The notes under the pieces were generated by a model. It was not told the DNA's origin and made no database searches. It saw only the letters and a program-made list of their open reading frames with translations. The position numbers were made by a program, and so were the translations under genes. A DNA stretch of 21,159 nt, taken from assembly GCA_937996535.1 (NCBI GenBank), contig CALKVF010000041.1, positions 1 through 21,159 of the forward strand, written 5' to 3'. Positions 14,033 to 21,159 of the stretch are shown here, in pieces (position 1 is the first letter of the stretch; each line of letters starts with the position of its first letter). The stretch is from an uncultured Novosphingobium sp. GTDB lineage: Bacteria; Pseudomonadota; Alphaproteobacteria; Sphingomonadales; Sphingomonadaceae.

Positions 14033-14590
14033 CTAGTGCTTGTGCGGCGCCGACAGCGCGCGAACCGCATCCAGCGCCAGACGCACGTGATCGCGGTAGT
14101 CCATGTTCGAATAGACCATGCGAATGCGCCCATCGCGGCCGATCACATAGCTGGTGCGCTTGGCCACGCCGTTGGGCACGCCGTCCTTGCCCAGCATGGC
14201 CACGTCATAGGCCGAGATGATCGCCGGGCTAGCCACCGCCACCGGGAACTTGTCGCGGCAATGCTCGGTCGAGAACTTCTGCTGGGTTTCAAGGCTGTCC
14301 GCCGAAAGCCCGATCACACTGGCCCCGGCCTTGGCAAAATCATCCACCGCTTCGGCAAAGGCGTGGGCTTCAAGCGTGCAGCCCTGGGTGAAGCTCTTGG
14401 GATAGAAATAGAGCACCACCGGCCCCTTGCTCAGCGCGCGGCGGAGCTGGAAGGCAAAGGGTTTGCCCGCGAGCGCACCCTGGGTAGCAAAATCAGGAGC
14501 CCGCGCACCTTGCGGGAGTTCCGCCCGCAGCGTGGCAGGAAGGGCGATGGCGGCAACCAAAAGGGCCGCGCGGGTCAGCTTGCCGATCAT
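14033..14590 (-). CDS. Exported peroxiredoxin (AhpC/TSA, Bcp-like)
   Basis: Peroxiredoxins reduce hydroperoxides through a peroxidatic cysteine. The 185-residue protein has an N-terminal signal peptide (MIGKLTRAALLVAAIALPATLRA, cleavage about residue 23), so it should act in the periplasm. The thioredoxin-fold core shows VVLYFYPKSFTQGCTLEAHAF with peroxidatic C71 in the T-x-x-C position, then VIGLSADS and TSYVIGRDGRIRMVYS. C111 could be the resolving cysteine; the Bcp-type second Cys five residues after the first is missing. It follows PBP1A on the same strand with a 48-base gap and is followed by a terminator, so it may be the last gene of the amidase-PBP1A unit. The ribosome-binding site is weak. 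Confidence 0.88.
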   Translation of the reverse strand: MIGKLTRAALLVAAIALPATLRAELPQGARAPDFATQGALAGKPFAFQLRRALSKGPVVLYFYPKSFTQGCTLEAHAFAEAVDDFAKAGASVIGLSADSLETQQKFSTEHCRDKFPVAVASPAIISAYDVAMLGKDGVPNGVAKRTSYVIGRDGRIRMVYSNMDYRDHVRLALDAVRALSAPHKH

Positions 14591-14638
14591 GCCAACATCT
14601 TGCGACCAGTTCGCAAATTTGTCCAGCGGTTGGACGGC

Positions 14639-17209
14639 CTATTGGACGATGACGCTGCTGTCGGCCGAGATCGTCGGCGAAGCGCTGGGGCTGGCGCCGG
14701 TTCCAGGCTGACGTTCGCGTGCGGCAGCCCCCTTGCGTACGGCAGCAATCAGCGCGTCACGCTGCTCGGCAAGACTGCCGGCGTCGCCGCGCTTGGGCTC
14801 GGCATCGGCCTTGAAGGCTTCCCAGATGATCGAGGACTTGGGATCCTCGCTCGGGCTGCCGTCATAGACGCGCTTGCCGCTGATCCGGTCGATCTTGACC
14901 ATGTAGATATCCGCCGGCGCCACGAACGGGCGGTGATCCCAGCGGTGCCGGGTCTGGGTGATGAACTGCTTGAAGATCGGCGCGGCGAACGTCCCGCCCT
15001 GGGCATAGCCGCCAAGCGAACGCGGCTGATCGTACCCGAGATAGACTGCGCCGACGATATCGTGCGAGCCGCCCGCGAACCACACGTTGGTCGGGCCAGA
15101 GGTCGTGCCCGTCTTGCCGAACAGCGGCAGCCCCAGATCGCGCAGCACCACGGCGGTGCCGCGGCTCACCACGCCTTCAAGCATGTGGACCACCTGATAG
15201 GCCGTGCGCGGGTCCATCACCTGCTTGCCGCGCGGGTTGAGGCGCGGCATCAGCTTGCCATCCCACTGGGCCATGTTGCAGGCATCGCAGCGCCGCGTAT
15301 CGGCCCGGAAGATCACCTTGCCGTTGCGGTCCTGAACATAGTCGATCAGCGACTGGCCATATTGCACGCCGTTGTTCGCCAGCGCGGCATAGGCATTGGC
15401 CATCTGCGCGACGGTCGTTTCCCCGGCCCCCAGCGCATAGGAAAGATAAGGCGGATAGGTGCCGATCCCGACCTTGGCGATCTGCTTCACCACCCGGTCC
15501 ATGCCGGTATCGTTAGCGATGTGCACGGTCATCAGGTTGCGCGATTGCTCAAGCCCCCAGCGCATGGTGTGGGTGCCGCCAGCGCCGCGCATGTCGAAGT
15601 TGCGGAAGCACTTCTGCCCAAGCTGCGCGCCCTGATAGACGCAGAACGGGCCATCGACGACTTCGCTCGCCGGGGTCATGCCGTAATCGAGAGCGGTGCC
15701 GTAAACGAAGGGCTTGATGGTCGAACCGGGCTGGCGCTGGGCCTGGGTGGCGCGGTTGAAGCTGGCAAGCCCGGCATCGAACCCGCCCTGCATGGCATAG
15801 AGCCGCCCGGTGTGGGGATCCTCGATCACCATGCCGCCCGACACTTCGGGAATGGTCCGCACGGCCCAGGCATTGCCAGCCGGCGCAACCGCGATGACAT
15901 CGCCCGCAGCAACCGGATCGGGCAGCGAGATCAGCGGCGCGGTGGTGCCATCGGCAAAGCCCGCGGTGGCATTGCTGCCGCTACGCTCGACCACGATGGC
16001 GATGCGCCAATCGAGGTAGTTAACCGACTTGTTGAGCGCGACCAGCTGCGACTGCCAGTCATCGGGATCGATCTTCACGTGTTCGATCGGACCGTGCCAG
16101 CCCTTGCCCGAGGCATAGCGCAGCAGCCCGGCGCGCAAGGAGTCCTGCGCAGCCTTCTGCAATTCGGGATCAAGCGAGGTGCGCACCCACAGCCCGCCGG
16201 CATAAATCGAATTGGGCCCGGTATCGGCGCTTTCACCATAGCGGCCGATCAGATCACGGCGGACTTCTTCGACGAAATAGCCGACCGAGGGATCATAGGC
16301 TTCGGCCCGGCGCACGATGATGCCCAGCGGCTGTGCCTTGGCTTCGGCGGCCTGCGCGGCATTAACGGCGCCGTTGCGCACCATCTGATCGAGCACCCAA
16401 TTGCGGCGCTGAGTTGCCTGGGCGGCGAACTTGGCGCGGCCATAGGTTTCCGGCGCCTTGGGCAGAATCGCGAGGAAGGCGGATTCGGCCAGCGTGAGAT
16501 CGCCCACGTCCTTGCCGAAATAGGCCCGGGCCGCCGCCTGAACGCCGAAGCTCTGCCGGCCAAGCGGGATTTCGTTGAGGTACAGCTCAAGGATCTGCGG
16601 CTTGGTCAGCACGCTTTCGATCCGGCGGGCGACGATCATTTCCTTGAGCTTGCGCGTCACGGAATATTCGTTGCCGATGAGGATGTTCTTGGCGACCTGC
16701 TGGGTAATGGTCGAACCGCCCTTGGCGCGCCGGCCCGAGCCGAACTTCACCACATAGTCGACCACCGCGCCGGCCAGGCCGGGATAGTCGATCCCGCCGT
16801 GCGACCAGAACGTGCGGTCCTCGGCCGAAATGAAGGCGTTCTTGAGCTGCTCGGGAAAGTCGACATAGCGCAGCTGCACCCGGCGCTCCCGCGCATAGGA
16901 ATAGACGATCTCACCGTTGACGCCGCGCACCATCGTCGGCAGCGGTGGCTGATAGGTCAGCAGGGTATCGGCCGAAGGCAGGGTCCGGGTCACGGTGGCC
17001 CAGACCAGCAGGTTGAGCGCCACCAGCGCGGCCAGCGCATAACCGGCGCGGCGGAACCAGACGCTGGTGCGCCATTGCTCCAGCCCCCAGACGCCGATCG
17101 GATGCGCGCTGAACCAGGCGCGGAACGACGCCCATCCCCGCGCGAGCGCCCCACGGGCTTCGCGGCGGATACGCAGATGCTTGGATTCGGGAGCCTCGGG
17201 TTCAGCCAT
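14639..17209 (-). CDS. mrcA: Penicillin-binding protein 1A (bifunctional transglycosylase/transpeptidase)
   Basis: The enzyme polymerises lipid II glycan strands and cross-links peptides in the periplasm. The 856-residue protein has a cytoplasmic N-terminus, one membrane helix at about 55-73, a GT51 domain with catalytic E130 (SAEDRTFWSH), GGSTITQQVAKN (164-175) and RKLKEMIVARRIE, a middle OB-like insert (about 340-450), and a transpeptidase domain with S496-T-I-K499, SRN (556-558) and KTGT (699-702). A CDAC pair (641-644) lies between SRN and KTGT; a comparable CxxC occurs in E. coli PBP1a. The tail after 800 is disordered and Ser/Ala/Pro-rich. The ATG at 17209 has AGGGA upstream; a GTG six codons earlier is possible. 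It follows the amidase gene on the same strand by 57 bases. Confidence 0.96.
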   Translation of the reverse strand: MAEPEAPESKHLRIRREARGALARGWASFRAWFSAHPIGVWGLEQWRTSVWFRRAGYALAALVALNLLVWATVTRTLPSADTLLTYQPPLPTMVRGVNGEIVYSYARERRVQLRYVDFPEQLKNAFISAEDRTFWSHGGIDYPGLAGAVVDYVVKFGSGRRAKGGSTITQQVAKNILIGNEYSVTRKLKEMIVARRIESVLTKPQILELYLNEIPLGRQSFGVQAAARAYFGKDVGDLTLAESAFLAILPKAPETYGRAKFAAQATQRRNWVLDQMVRNGAVNAAQAAEAKAQPLGIIVRRAEAYDPSVGYFVEEVRRDLIGRYGESADTGPNSIYAGGLWVRTSLDPELQKAAQDSLRAGLLRYASGKGWHGPIEHVKIDPDDWQSQLVALNKSVNYLDWRIAIVVERSGSNATAGFADGTTAPLISLPDPVAAGDVIAVAPAGNAWAVRTIPEVSGGMVIEDPHTGRLYAMQGGFDAGLASFNRATQAQRQPGSTIKPFVYGTALDYGMTPASEVVDGPFCVYQGAQLGQKCFRNFDMRGAGGTHTMRWGLEQSRNLMTVHIANDTGMDRVVKQIAKVGIGTYPPYLSYALGAGETTVAQMANAYAALANNGVQYGQSLIDYVQDRNGKVIFRADTRRCDACNMAQWDGKLMPRLNPRGKQVMDPRTAYQVVHMLEGVVSRGTAVVLRDLGLPLFGKTGTTSGPTNVWFAGGSHDIVGAVYLGYDQPRSLGGYAQGGTFAAPIFKQFITQTRHRWDHRPFVAPADIYMVKIDRISGKRVYDGSPSEDPKSSIIWEAFKADAEPKRGDAGSLAEQRDALIAAVRKGAAARERQPGTGASPSASPTISADSSVIVQ

Positions 17210-17266
17210 CGCGGCGGTCCCTAGCACGGCCCGGCGGCGCTTTGCCAGCGGGTTCCTGTGGCTGCC

Positions 17267-18148
17267 TCATGGCGCGGTCACACCAGCGGCGTGGCGCGCG
17301 AAATAAGCCTTTATGGCCGCAGCGGTTACCTGCGCGAACGTGCCCCTGCCAGTGGCCGAACCAAGCCGGGCGGCATCGTCAGGATTGTTGATATAGCCGC
17401 TTTCGAACAGCACCGAAGGCAGGTCGGGCTGCTTGAGCACGGCAAAGGCCGCCGATTGGCCGGTCGGCTCGCGAAATGGGATCCGCCCCTGCCCTTCACG
17501 CAGGATCAGGTTGCCGAATTCTTCCGACCGTGCCTGGGTATCGCGCTGCGACAGGTCCACCAGGATCGCGCTGACCGCATCGCTCTGCCCGGCAAGAGCG
17601 ATGCCATTGACCATGTCGGCGGCATTTTCGCGCGCGGCGATCTTGTTGGCAGCCTCGTTCGAGCCCTTGGCCGAGAGCGTATAGACCGTAGCGCCCGAAA
17701 CCCCGTGGGCCTCCTCGGTGCTGTCGGCGTGGATCGAGATGAACAGGTCGGCGCCAAGACGCCGGGCGATGACCGAGCGTTCAGGCAGCAGGATATAGCG
17801 GTCATCCCCGCGGGTCAGTGCCACGCGCACCCCGCCGCCGCGCAGCAATTCATCGCGCAGCGCGAGCGCAAGGCCAAGCGTGATGTCCTTTTCGCGCCAC
17901 TTGCCCGATCCGGCCCCCGGATCTTTGCCGCCGTGGCCGGGATCGATCACCACCAGCGGGCGCCCGGCATCGAGCGGCCCCTCGATCTTGGGCAGCCCGG
18001 CGAGATCGCCATCGGCCGGCAGATCGACCTTGATCACGTAATCATAGCCGCGCCCCGGCGCACCAAACATCCGGTCCGCGGCGACCATTGCGGCAAATAC
18101 GGCCAGCGGCGTTAGGAAAACCGCAACTATGAACAAGATACGCCGCAT
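17267..18148 (-). CDS. N-acetylmuramoyl-L-alanine amidase (Amidase_3, AmiC-like)
   Basis: This zinc enzyme cleaves the amide bond between MurNAc and the stem peptide during daughter-cell separation. The 293-residue protein starts with an uncleaved or cleavable hydrophobic N-terminus (MRRILFIVAVFLTPLAVFAA), followed by an Amidase_3 domain: H72 (VIDPGHGGKDPGA), E86 (WREKDITLGLAL) and H140 (ISIHADS) as zinc ligands, and catalytic E249 (SVLFESGYINNPDD). There is no AMIN domain, so it is shorter than E. coli AmiC. The open frame extends 123 codons upstream, but that part has no domain, and the ATG at 18148 begins the export signal. The gene order amidase-mrcA next to a divergent rne is common in alphaproteobacteria. 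Confidence 0.94.
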   Translation of the reverse strand: MRRILFIVAVFLTPLAVFAAMVAADRMFGAPGRGYDYVIKVDLPADGDLAGLPKIEGPLDAGRPLVVIDPGHGGKDPGAGSGKWREKDITLGLALALRDELLRGGGVRVALTRGDDRYILLPERSVIARRLGADLFISIHADSTEEAHGVSGATVYTLSAKGSNEAANKIAARENAADMVNGIALAGQSDAVSAILVDLSQRDTQARSEEFGNLILREGQGRIPFREPTGQSAAFAVLKQPDLPSVLFESGYINNPDDAARLGSATGRGTFAQVTAAAIKAYFARHAAGVTAP

Positions 18149-18212
18149 CGTGCCGGTGACTAGATAGTTGGCGCGCGCGGCGCAATCGCTCTTGTGCAAT
18201 GCTGCAAGCAAC

Positions 18213-18241
18213 TTGCCGCGCCGACCAACCAATGCTAGTCG
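18213..18241 (+). promoter_or_regulatory. Candidate promoter for rne
   Basis: TTGCCG (18213-18218), 17 bases, then TAGTCG (18236-18241) in the context GCTAGTC. The match to alphaproteobacterial housekeeping promoters is partial. If used, the leader would be about 415 bases long. Other starts further downstream cannot be excluded. Confidence 0.28.
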
Positions 18242-18346
18242 TTCGCAACTTCGGGGCATTCCAGTTCCGATCCCTTGCTGCTCAACCCTTGAAAACAGGG
18301 ATCGCGGCCAACATCTGGGATCGGCACCGCAGCGCCGGAGCAAGCC

Positions 18347-18365
18347 CCCGGACAAGCGGTCCGGG
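18347..18365 (+). other. GC-rich hairpin in the rne leader
   Basis: CCCGGAC (18347-18353) and GTCCGGG (18359-18365) form a perfect 7-bp stem with the loop AAGCG. No T-run follows, so it is a stable leader stem rather than a terminator. Confidence 0.45.
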
Positions 18366-18509
18366 CCCAACCAGGTTGATGCCGGAAATGAAAAGCCTTT
18401 CGCCGATCTGCCAGCTGCGCGCCCATCCGGCCGCGGCGTTGCAGTCGGCCGGTTGTGCGCGCACGCTATTGCCGCACCTTTTCGTTCCAGCAGACACGCA
18501 CATCGCCGT

Positions 18510-18529
18510 CGGGGCAATTGTTCGCCCCG
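18510..18529 (+). other. Second hairpin in the rne leader
   Basis: CGGGGC (18510-18515) and GCCCCG (18524-18529) enclose the loop AATTGTTC; two further outer pairs (T-G, G-C) extend the stem to 8 bp. The AU-rich loop in a GC-rich context would be a plausible RNase E contact or cleavage site; this is inference. Confidence 0.4.
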
Positions 18530-18661
18530 GCTTCACATCTGCAGCCATGCGCCGCGACGGACCGTTCCGCGCAGCGCCTGGCCGCCTTGCATACAGTCGC
18601 GCCCTTTCCCTGGCGGTCCCTTCGCGGACCAGCCTGCCCCGGCGCGCACGGAGAAATTTGA

Positions 18662-21159
18662 ATGAACATGCGCATGCTGATCGATGCGCGCCACCAGGAA
18701 GAAACCCGGGTGGCGGTGCTCAAGGGCAACCGGATTGAAGAATTCGACTTTGAATCTGCTGAACACAAGCAGATCAAGGGCAACATCTATCTCGCTAAGG
18801 TAACGCGCGTCGAACCGTCGCTTCAGGCGGCGTTCGTCGATTTTGGCGGCAACCGTCACGGGTTCCTCGCATTCAGCGAAATCCACCCGGACTACTACCA
18901 GATCCCCAAGGAAGACCGTGAGGCGCTCCTTGCCGAAGAAGCCGCCCACGCCGAGGAAGAGGCCGCGCTGCGCGCCATCGCCGAAGGTGAGGAAGACTTC
19001 GTTGGCGACGACGAACTGGGTGAAACCCTCGCCGACGATCTCGCCGGAACCAGCCACGATCATCACCACGACGATGATTTCGGCGGGGTGACCGAAGTCG
19101 ACACCTCCGAAAAGGACGAAGTCGCCACGATCGAAGACGGCCATCTTGAAGATGATGCCGCCGGCGACGAGGATGGCGAAGCTTCGGAAGAAGGCAACGG
19201 CGATGATCGCCGCCGCCGTGGCCGCCGCCGTCAGGGCCGTGGTCAGGCCCAGAAGATGGCCGGTCAGGCCGACGAAATCCGCGCCAAGCGCATGGCGCTG
19301 CGCCGCCGCTACAAGATCCAGGACGTGATCCAGCGCCGCCAGGTGCTGCTGGTCCAGGTGGTCAAGGAAGAACGCGGCAACAAGGGCGCTGCGCTCACCA
19401 CCTATCTCAGCCTCGCGGGCCGTTACTGCGTGCTGATGCCCAATTCGAGCCACGGCGGCGGCATCAGCCGCAAGATCAACTCGGCTGCCGATCGCAAGCG
19501 CCTGAAGTCGATCATCGCCGAAATGGATCTGCCCAAGTCGATGGGCTGCATCGTCCGCACCGCCGGGCTGCAGCGCACCAAGACCGAGATCAAGCGCGAC
19601 TTCGACTATCTCGCCCGCCTGTGGGACGGGATTCGCGAAACCACGCTGGGCAGCACTGCCCCGGCGCTGATCCATTCGGACAGCGACCTGATCAAGCGCG
19701 CGATCCGCGACATCTACAACCGCGACATCGATGAAGTCGTGGTCGAAGGCGAAGCCGGCTACCGCGCCGCGCGCGACTTCATGAAGCTGCTGATGCCGAG
19801 CCACGCCAAGCGGGTGAAGCCCTATGTCGATCCGGTGCCGCTGTTCCAGCGCTATGGCGCGGAAGACCAGCTGACCGCGATGTATGACCCTGAAGTCCAG
19901 CTCAAGAGCGGCGGCTACATCGTCATCAACCCGACCGAAGCCCTGGTTTCGATCGACATCAACTCGGGCCGTTCGACCAAGGAACACGGGATCGAGGCGA
20001 CCGCGCTCAGCACCAACCTCGAAGCTGCGCGCGAAATCGCCCGCCAGCTGCGCCTGCGTGACATGGCCGGCCTCGTCGTGATCGACTTTATCGACATGGA
20101 GTACAACTCCAACGTCCGTAAGGTCGAAAAGGCGATGAAGGACGCGCTCAAGAACGATCGCGCGCGCATCCAGGTTGGCCGCATCTCCAGCTTCGGCCTG
20201 ATGGAAATGAGCCGCCAGCGCCTGCGCACCGGCGTGCTCGAAGCCACCACCCGCGGCTGCCCGCACTGCGATGGCACCGGCCTTGTCCGCACCGCGTCGA
20301 GCGCCGGCCTTTCGGCTCTGCGCCTGATCGAAGACGAAGCCGCCAAGGGCAAGGGTTCGATCATCTCGCTGTTCGCTTCGACCGAAGCAGCGGTCTATCT
20401 GCTCAACGCCAAGCGCGCCGATCTTGCCGAGATCGAGCATCGTTACGGCGTGCGGGTCGAAGTCCTGCCCGAAGGCGAGAACGAAGGCGCCAAGATGCGC
20501 GTTGCCTCTTCGGGCCCGCGCCCTGAATTCGTGCCGCGCTTCGAACCGATCGTGATCGAGGAAGACGACACCGACGACATCATCGACGAGGACGAGGATC
20601 TCGAAGCCGAAGGCGCCGAGGACGATCGCGGCGAGCGTGATGGCGAAGGCCGCGGCAAGCGCCGCCGCAAGCGTCGTCGCCGCGGTGGCCGTGACCGTGA
20701 CGAAGGCGAAGAAGGCCAGTCGGCCCGCCGCTCGGACGAAGACGCCGATGAGGGCGATGAAGGCGACGACGGCGAAGGCCGTGAAGGCGCTGACGACGAA
20801 GCCTCGGAAGATGGCGAAGCGCCGCGCAAGCGCCGCCGCCGTGGTCGCCGCCGGCGTGGTGGCCGTGGCCGCGGTGAAGGCGAAGGCGAAGCCGGCAGCG
20901 AAGCCGGCGAAGGCGAAGACAGCGGCGAAGCGGTGAGCGACGAGGCTCCGGCCGAAGTTGAAGCCGCTGCCGAAGTGGTGGCCGAAGAAGCCCCCGCCAA
21001 GCCCAAGCGCACCCGCAAGAAGAAGGTTGAGGCCGAAGCCGAAGCCCCTGCGGCGGAAGCTCCGGTAGAAGCCGCTGCCGAAGTGGTGGCCGAGGAAGCC
21101 CCGGCCAAGCCCAAGCGCACCCGCAAGAAGAAGGTTGAGGCCGAAGCCGAAGCCCCTGC
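18662..21159 (+). CDS. rne: Ribonuclease E (RNase E/G family), 3' end outside the window
   Basis: This is the endonuclease that starts mRNA decay and processes rRNA and tRNA. 832 codons are present and the frame is still open at the edge. Domains: N-terminal RNase H-like/S1 start (MNMRMLIDARHQEETRVAVL, then FVDFGGNRHGFLAF); an acidic and then Arg-rich insertion within S1 (about 85-215); the rest of S1 (VQVVKEERGNKGAALTTY); catalytic core with Mg-binding D432 and N434 (SIDINSGRST) and D475 (VVIDFIDM); zinc-link C533-P-H-C536; then a disordered tail with Arg-rich RNA-binding patches (665-680 and 721-738) and a 36-residue tandem repeat. Spacing D432-D475 equals E. coli D303-D346. GGAG is 8 bases before the ATG. 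Confidence 0.96.
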   Translation, partial: MNMRMLIDARHQEETRVAVLKGNRIEEFDFESAEHKQIKGNIYLAKVTRVEPSLQAAFVDFGGNRHGFLAFSEIHPDYYQIPKEDREALLAEEAAHAEEEAALRAIAEGEEDFVGDDELGETLADDLAGTSHDHHHDDDFGGVTEVDTSEKDEVATIEDGHLEDDAAGDEDGEASEEGNGDDRRRRGRRRQGRGQAQKMAGQADEIRAKRMALRRRYKIQDVIQRRQVLLVQVVKEERGNKGAALTTYLSLAGRYCVLMPNSSHGGGISRKINSAADRKRLKSIIAEMDLPKSMGCIVRTAGLQRTKTEIKRDFDYLARLWDGIRETTLGSTAPALIHSDSDLIKRAIRDIYNRDIDEVVVEGEAGYRAARDFMKLLMPSHAKRVKPYVDPVPLFQRYGAEDQLTAMYDPEVQLKSGGYIVINPTEALVSIDINSGRSTKEHGIEATALSTNLEAAREIARQLRLRDMAGLVVIDFIDMEYNSNVRKVEKAMKDALKNDRARIQVGRISSFGLMEMSRQRLRTGVLEATTRGCPHCDGTGLVRTASSAGLSALRLIEDEAAKGKGSIISLFASTEAAVYLLNAKRADLAEIEHRYGVRVEVLPEGENEGAKMRVASSGPRPEFVPRFEPIVIEEDDTDDIIDEDEDLEAEGAEDDRGERDGEGRGKRRRKRRRRGGRDRDEGEEGQSARRSDEDADEGDEGDDGEGREGADDEASEDGEAPRKRRRRGRRRRGGRGRGEGEGEAGSEAGEGEDSGEAVSDEAPAEVEAAAEVVAEEAPAKPKRTRKKKVEAEAEAPAAEAPVEAAAEVVAEEAPAKPKRTRKKKVEAEAEAP
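20960..21159 (+). repeat. 108-base tandem repeat in the rne C-terminal coding region
   Basis: A unit starting GAAGCCGCTGCCGAAGTGG at 20960 recurs at 21068, a period of 108 bases (36 codons). The 92 visible bases of the second copy match the first at 90 positions. The encoded unit is an acidic Ala/Glu stretch followed by the basic block AKPKRTRKKKV and another Glu/Ala stretch. The array is cut by the window edge, so the copy number is unknown. Confidence 0.92.

Larger units (their letters stand above)
18149..18661. other. 513-base gap between divergent amidase and rne genes; probable long rne leader
   Basis: No convincing coding sequence is seen on either strand: open frames here lack ribosome-binding sites and recognisable protein features. 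The stretch contains several GC-rich hairpins (18347-18365, 18510-18529, and a 5-bp stem GGTCC/GGACC near 18615-18631), and must hold promoters for both flanking genes. A long structured leader fits the known self-regulation of rne through its 5' leader in E. coli, but no homologous structure can be claimed from sequence alone. Confidence 0.5.

Noticed and set aside
17267..18517. Amidase starting at 18517 with 123 extra N-terminal residues
   Set aside because: The extra part has no domain or export signal and is of random composition; the ATG at 18148 starts directly with the hydrophobic signal.
18168..18738. Two overlapping plus-strand open frames in the rne leader (to 18665 and 18738) as small genes
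   Set aside because: They have no ribosome-binding site or protein-like features, and one overlaps the real rne start in another frame.
18533..20440. Long minus-strand open frame opposite rne
   Set aside because: The plus strand encodes an unmistakable RNase E with catalytic residues in place; the antisense product has no recognisable motif.

Overview
The window is GC-rich chromosomal DNA from an alphaproteobacterium, most likely a member of the Sphingomonadales (Sphingomonas/Novosphingobium-like). This rests on protein character and gene order: a nuoABCD-x-EF cluster, an RNase E with a long acidic insertion in its S1 domain, the rne / amidase / mrcA / prfB neighbourhood, and a 'SPY' rather than 'SPF' RF2. 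Genus assignment is inference. No tRNA, rRNA, CRISPR array, insertion sequence or prophage gene was seen; this is a core region.

Layout. (1) 1-4273, minus strand: the start of the complex I operon, nuoA-B-C-D, an NTF2/SnoaL-like small gene, nuoE and the beginning of nuoF (cut by the window edge). Junctions are ATGA, TGATG or TAATG overlaps or gaps of a few bases, so the genes are probably translationally coupled. (2) 4416-7180: a coniferyl-aldehyde-dehydrogenase-like ALDH (minus) divergent from an acetyl-CoA acyltransferase (plus). The region between them holds a 12-bp inverted repeat that overlaps the likely thiolase promoter. (3) 7326-9162: a small secreted His/Arg-rich protein, a secreted SH3-domain protein (minus) and a divergent D-2-hydroxyacid dehydrogenase. 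(4) 9276-10580: an Amt ammonium transporter without an adjacent glnK, preceded by a sigma-54-like GG-N10-GC element and followed by a strong bidirectional terminator. (5) 10667-13931, minus: prfB, a lipoprotein SAM-methyltransferase and a nitronate-monooxygenase-like flavoprotein, all overlapping by 4 bp. A terminator-like hairpin with a T6 run lies just before the prfB ribosome-binding site. (6) 14033-18148, minus: N-acetylmuramoyl-L-alanine amidase, penicillin-binding protein 1A and an exported peroxiredoxin, a cell-envelope group. (7) 18149-21159, plus: a 513-base leader and RNase E, open at the window edge, ending in a 36-residue tandem repeat.

Most of the content is housekeeping: respiration, cell wall, translation termination, RNA decay. 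I found no complete novel system. The least explained elements are the NTF2-like gene inside the nuo operon, the histone-like tail on NuoC, the prfB-coupled lipoprotein methyltransferase plus Cys-motif flavoprotein, the structured prfB leader, and the repeat-bearing RNase E tail.
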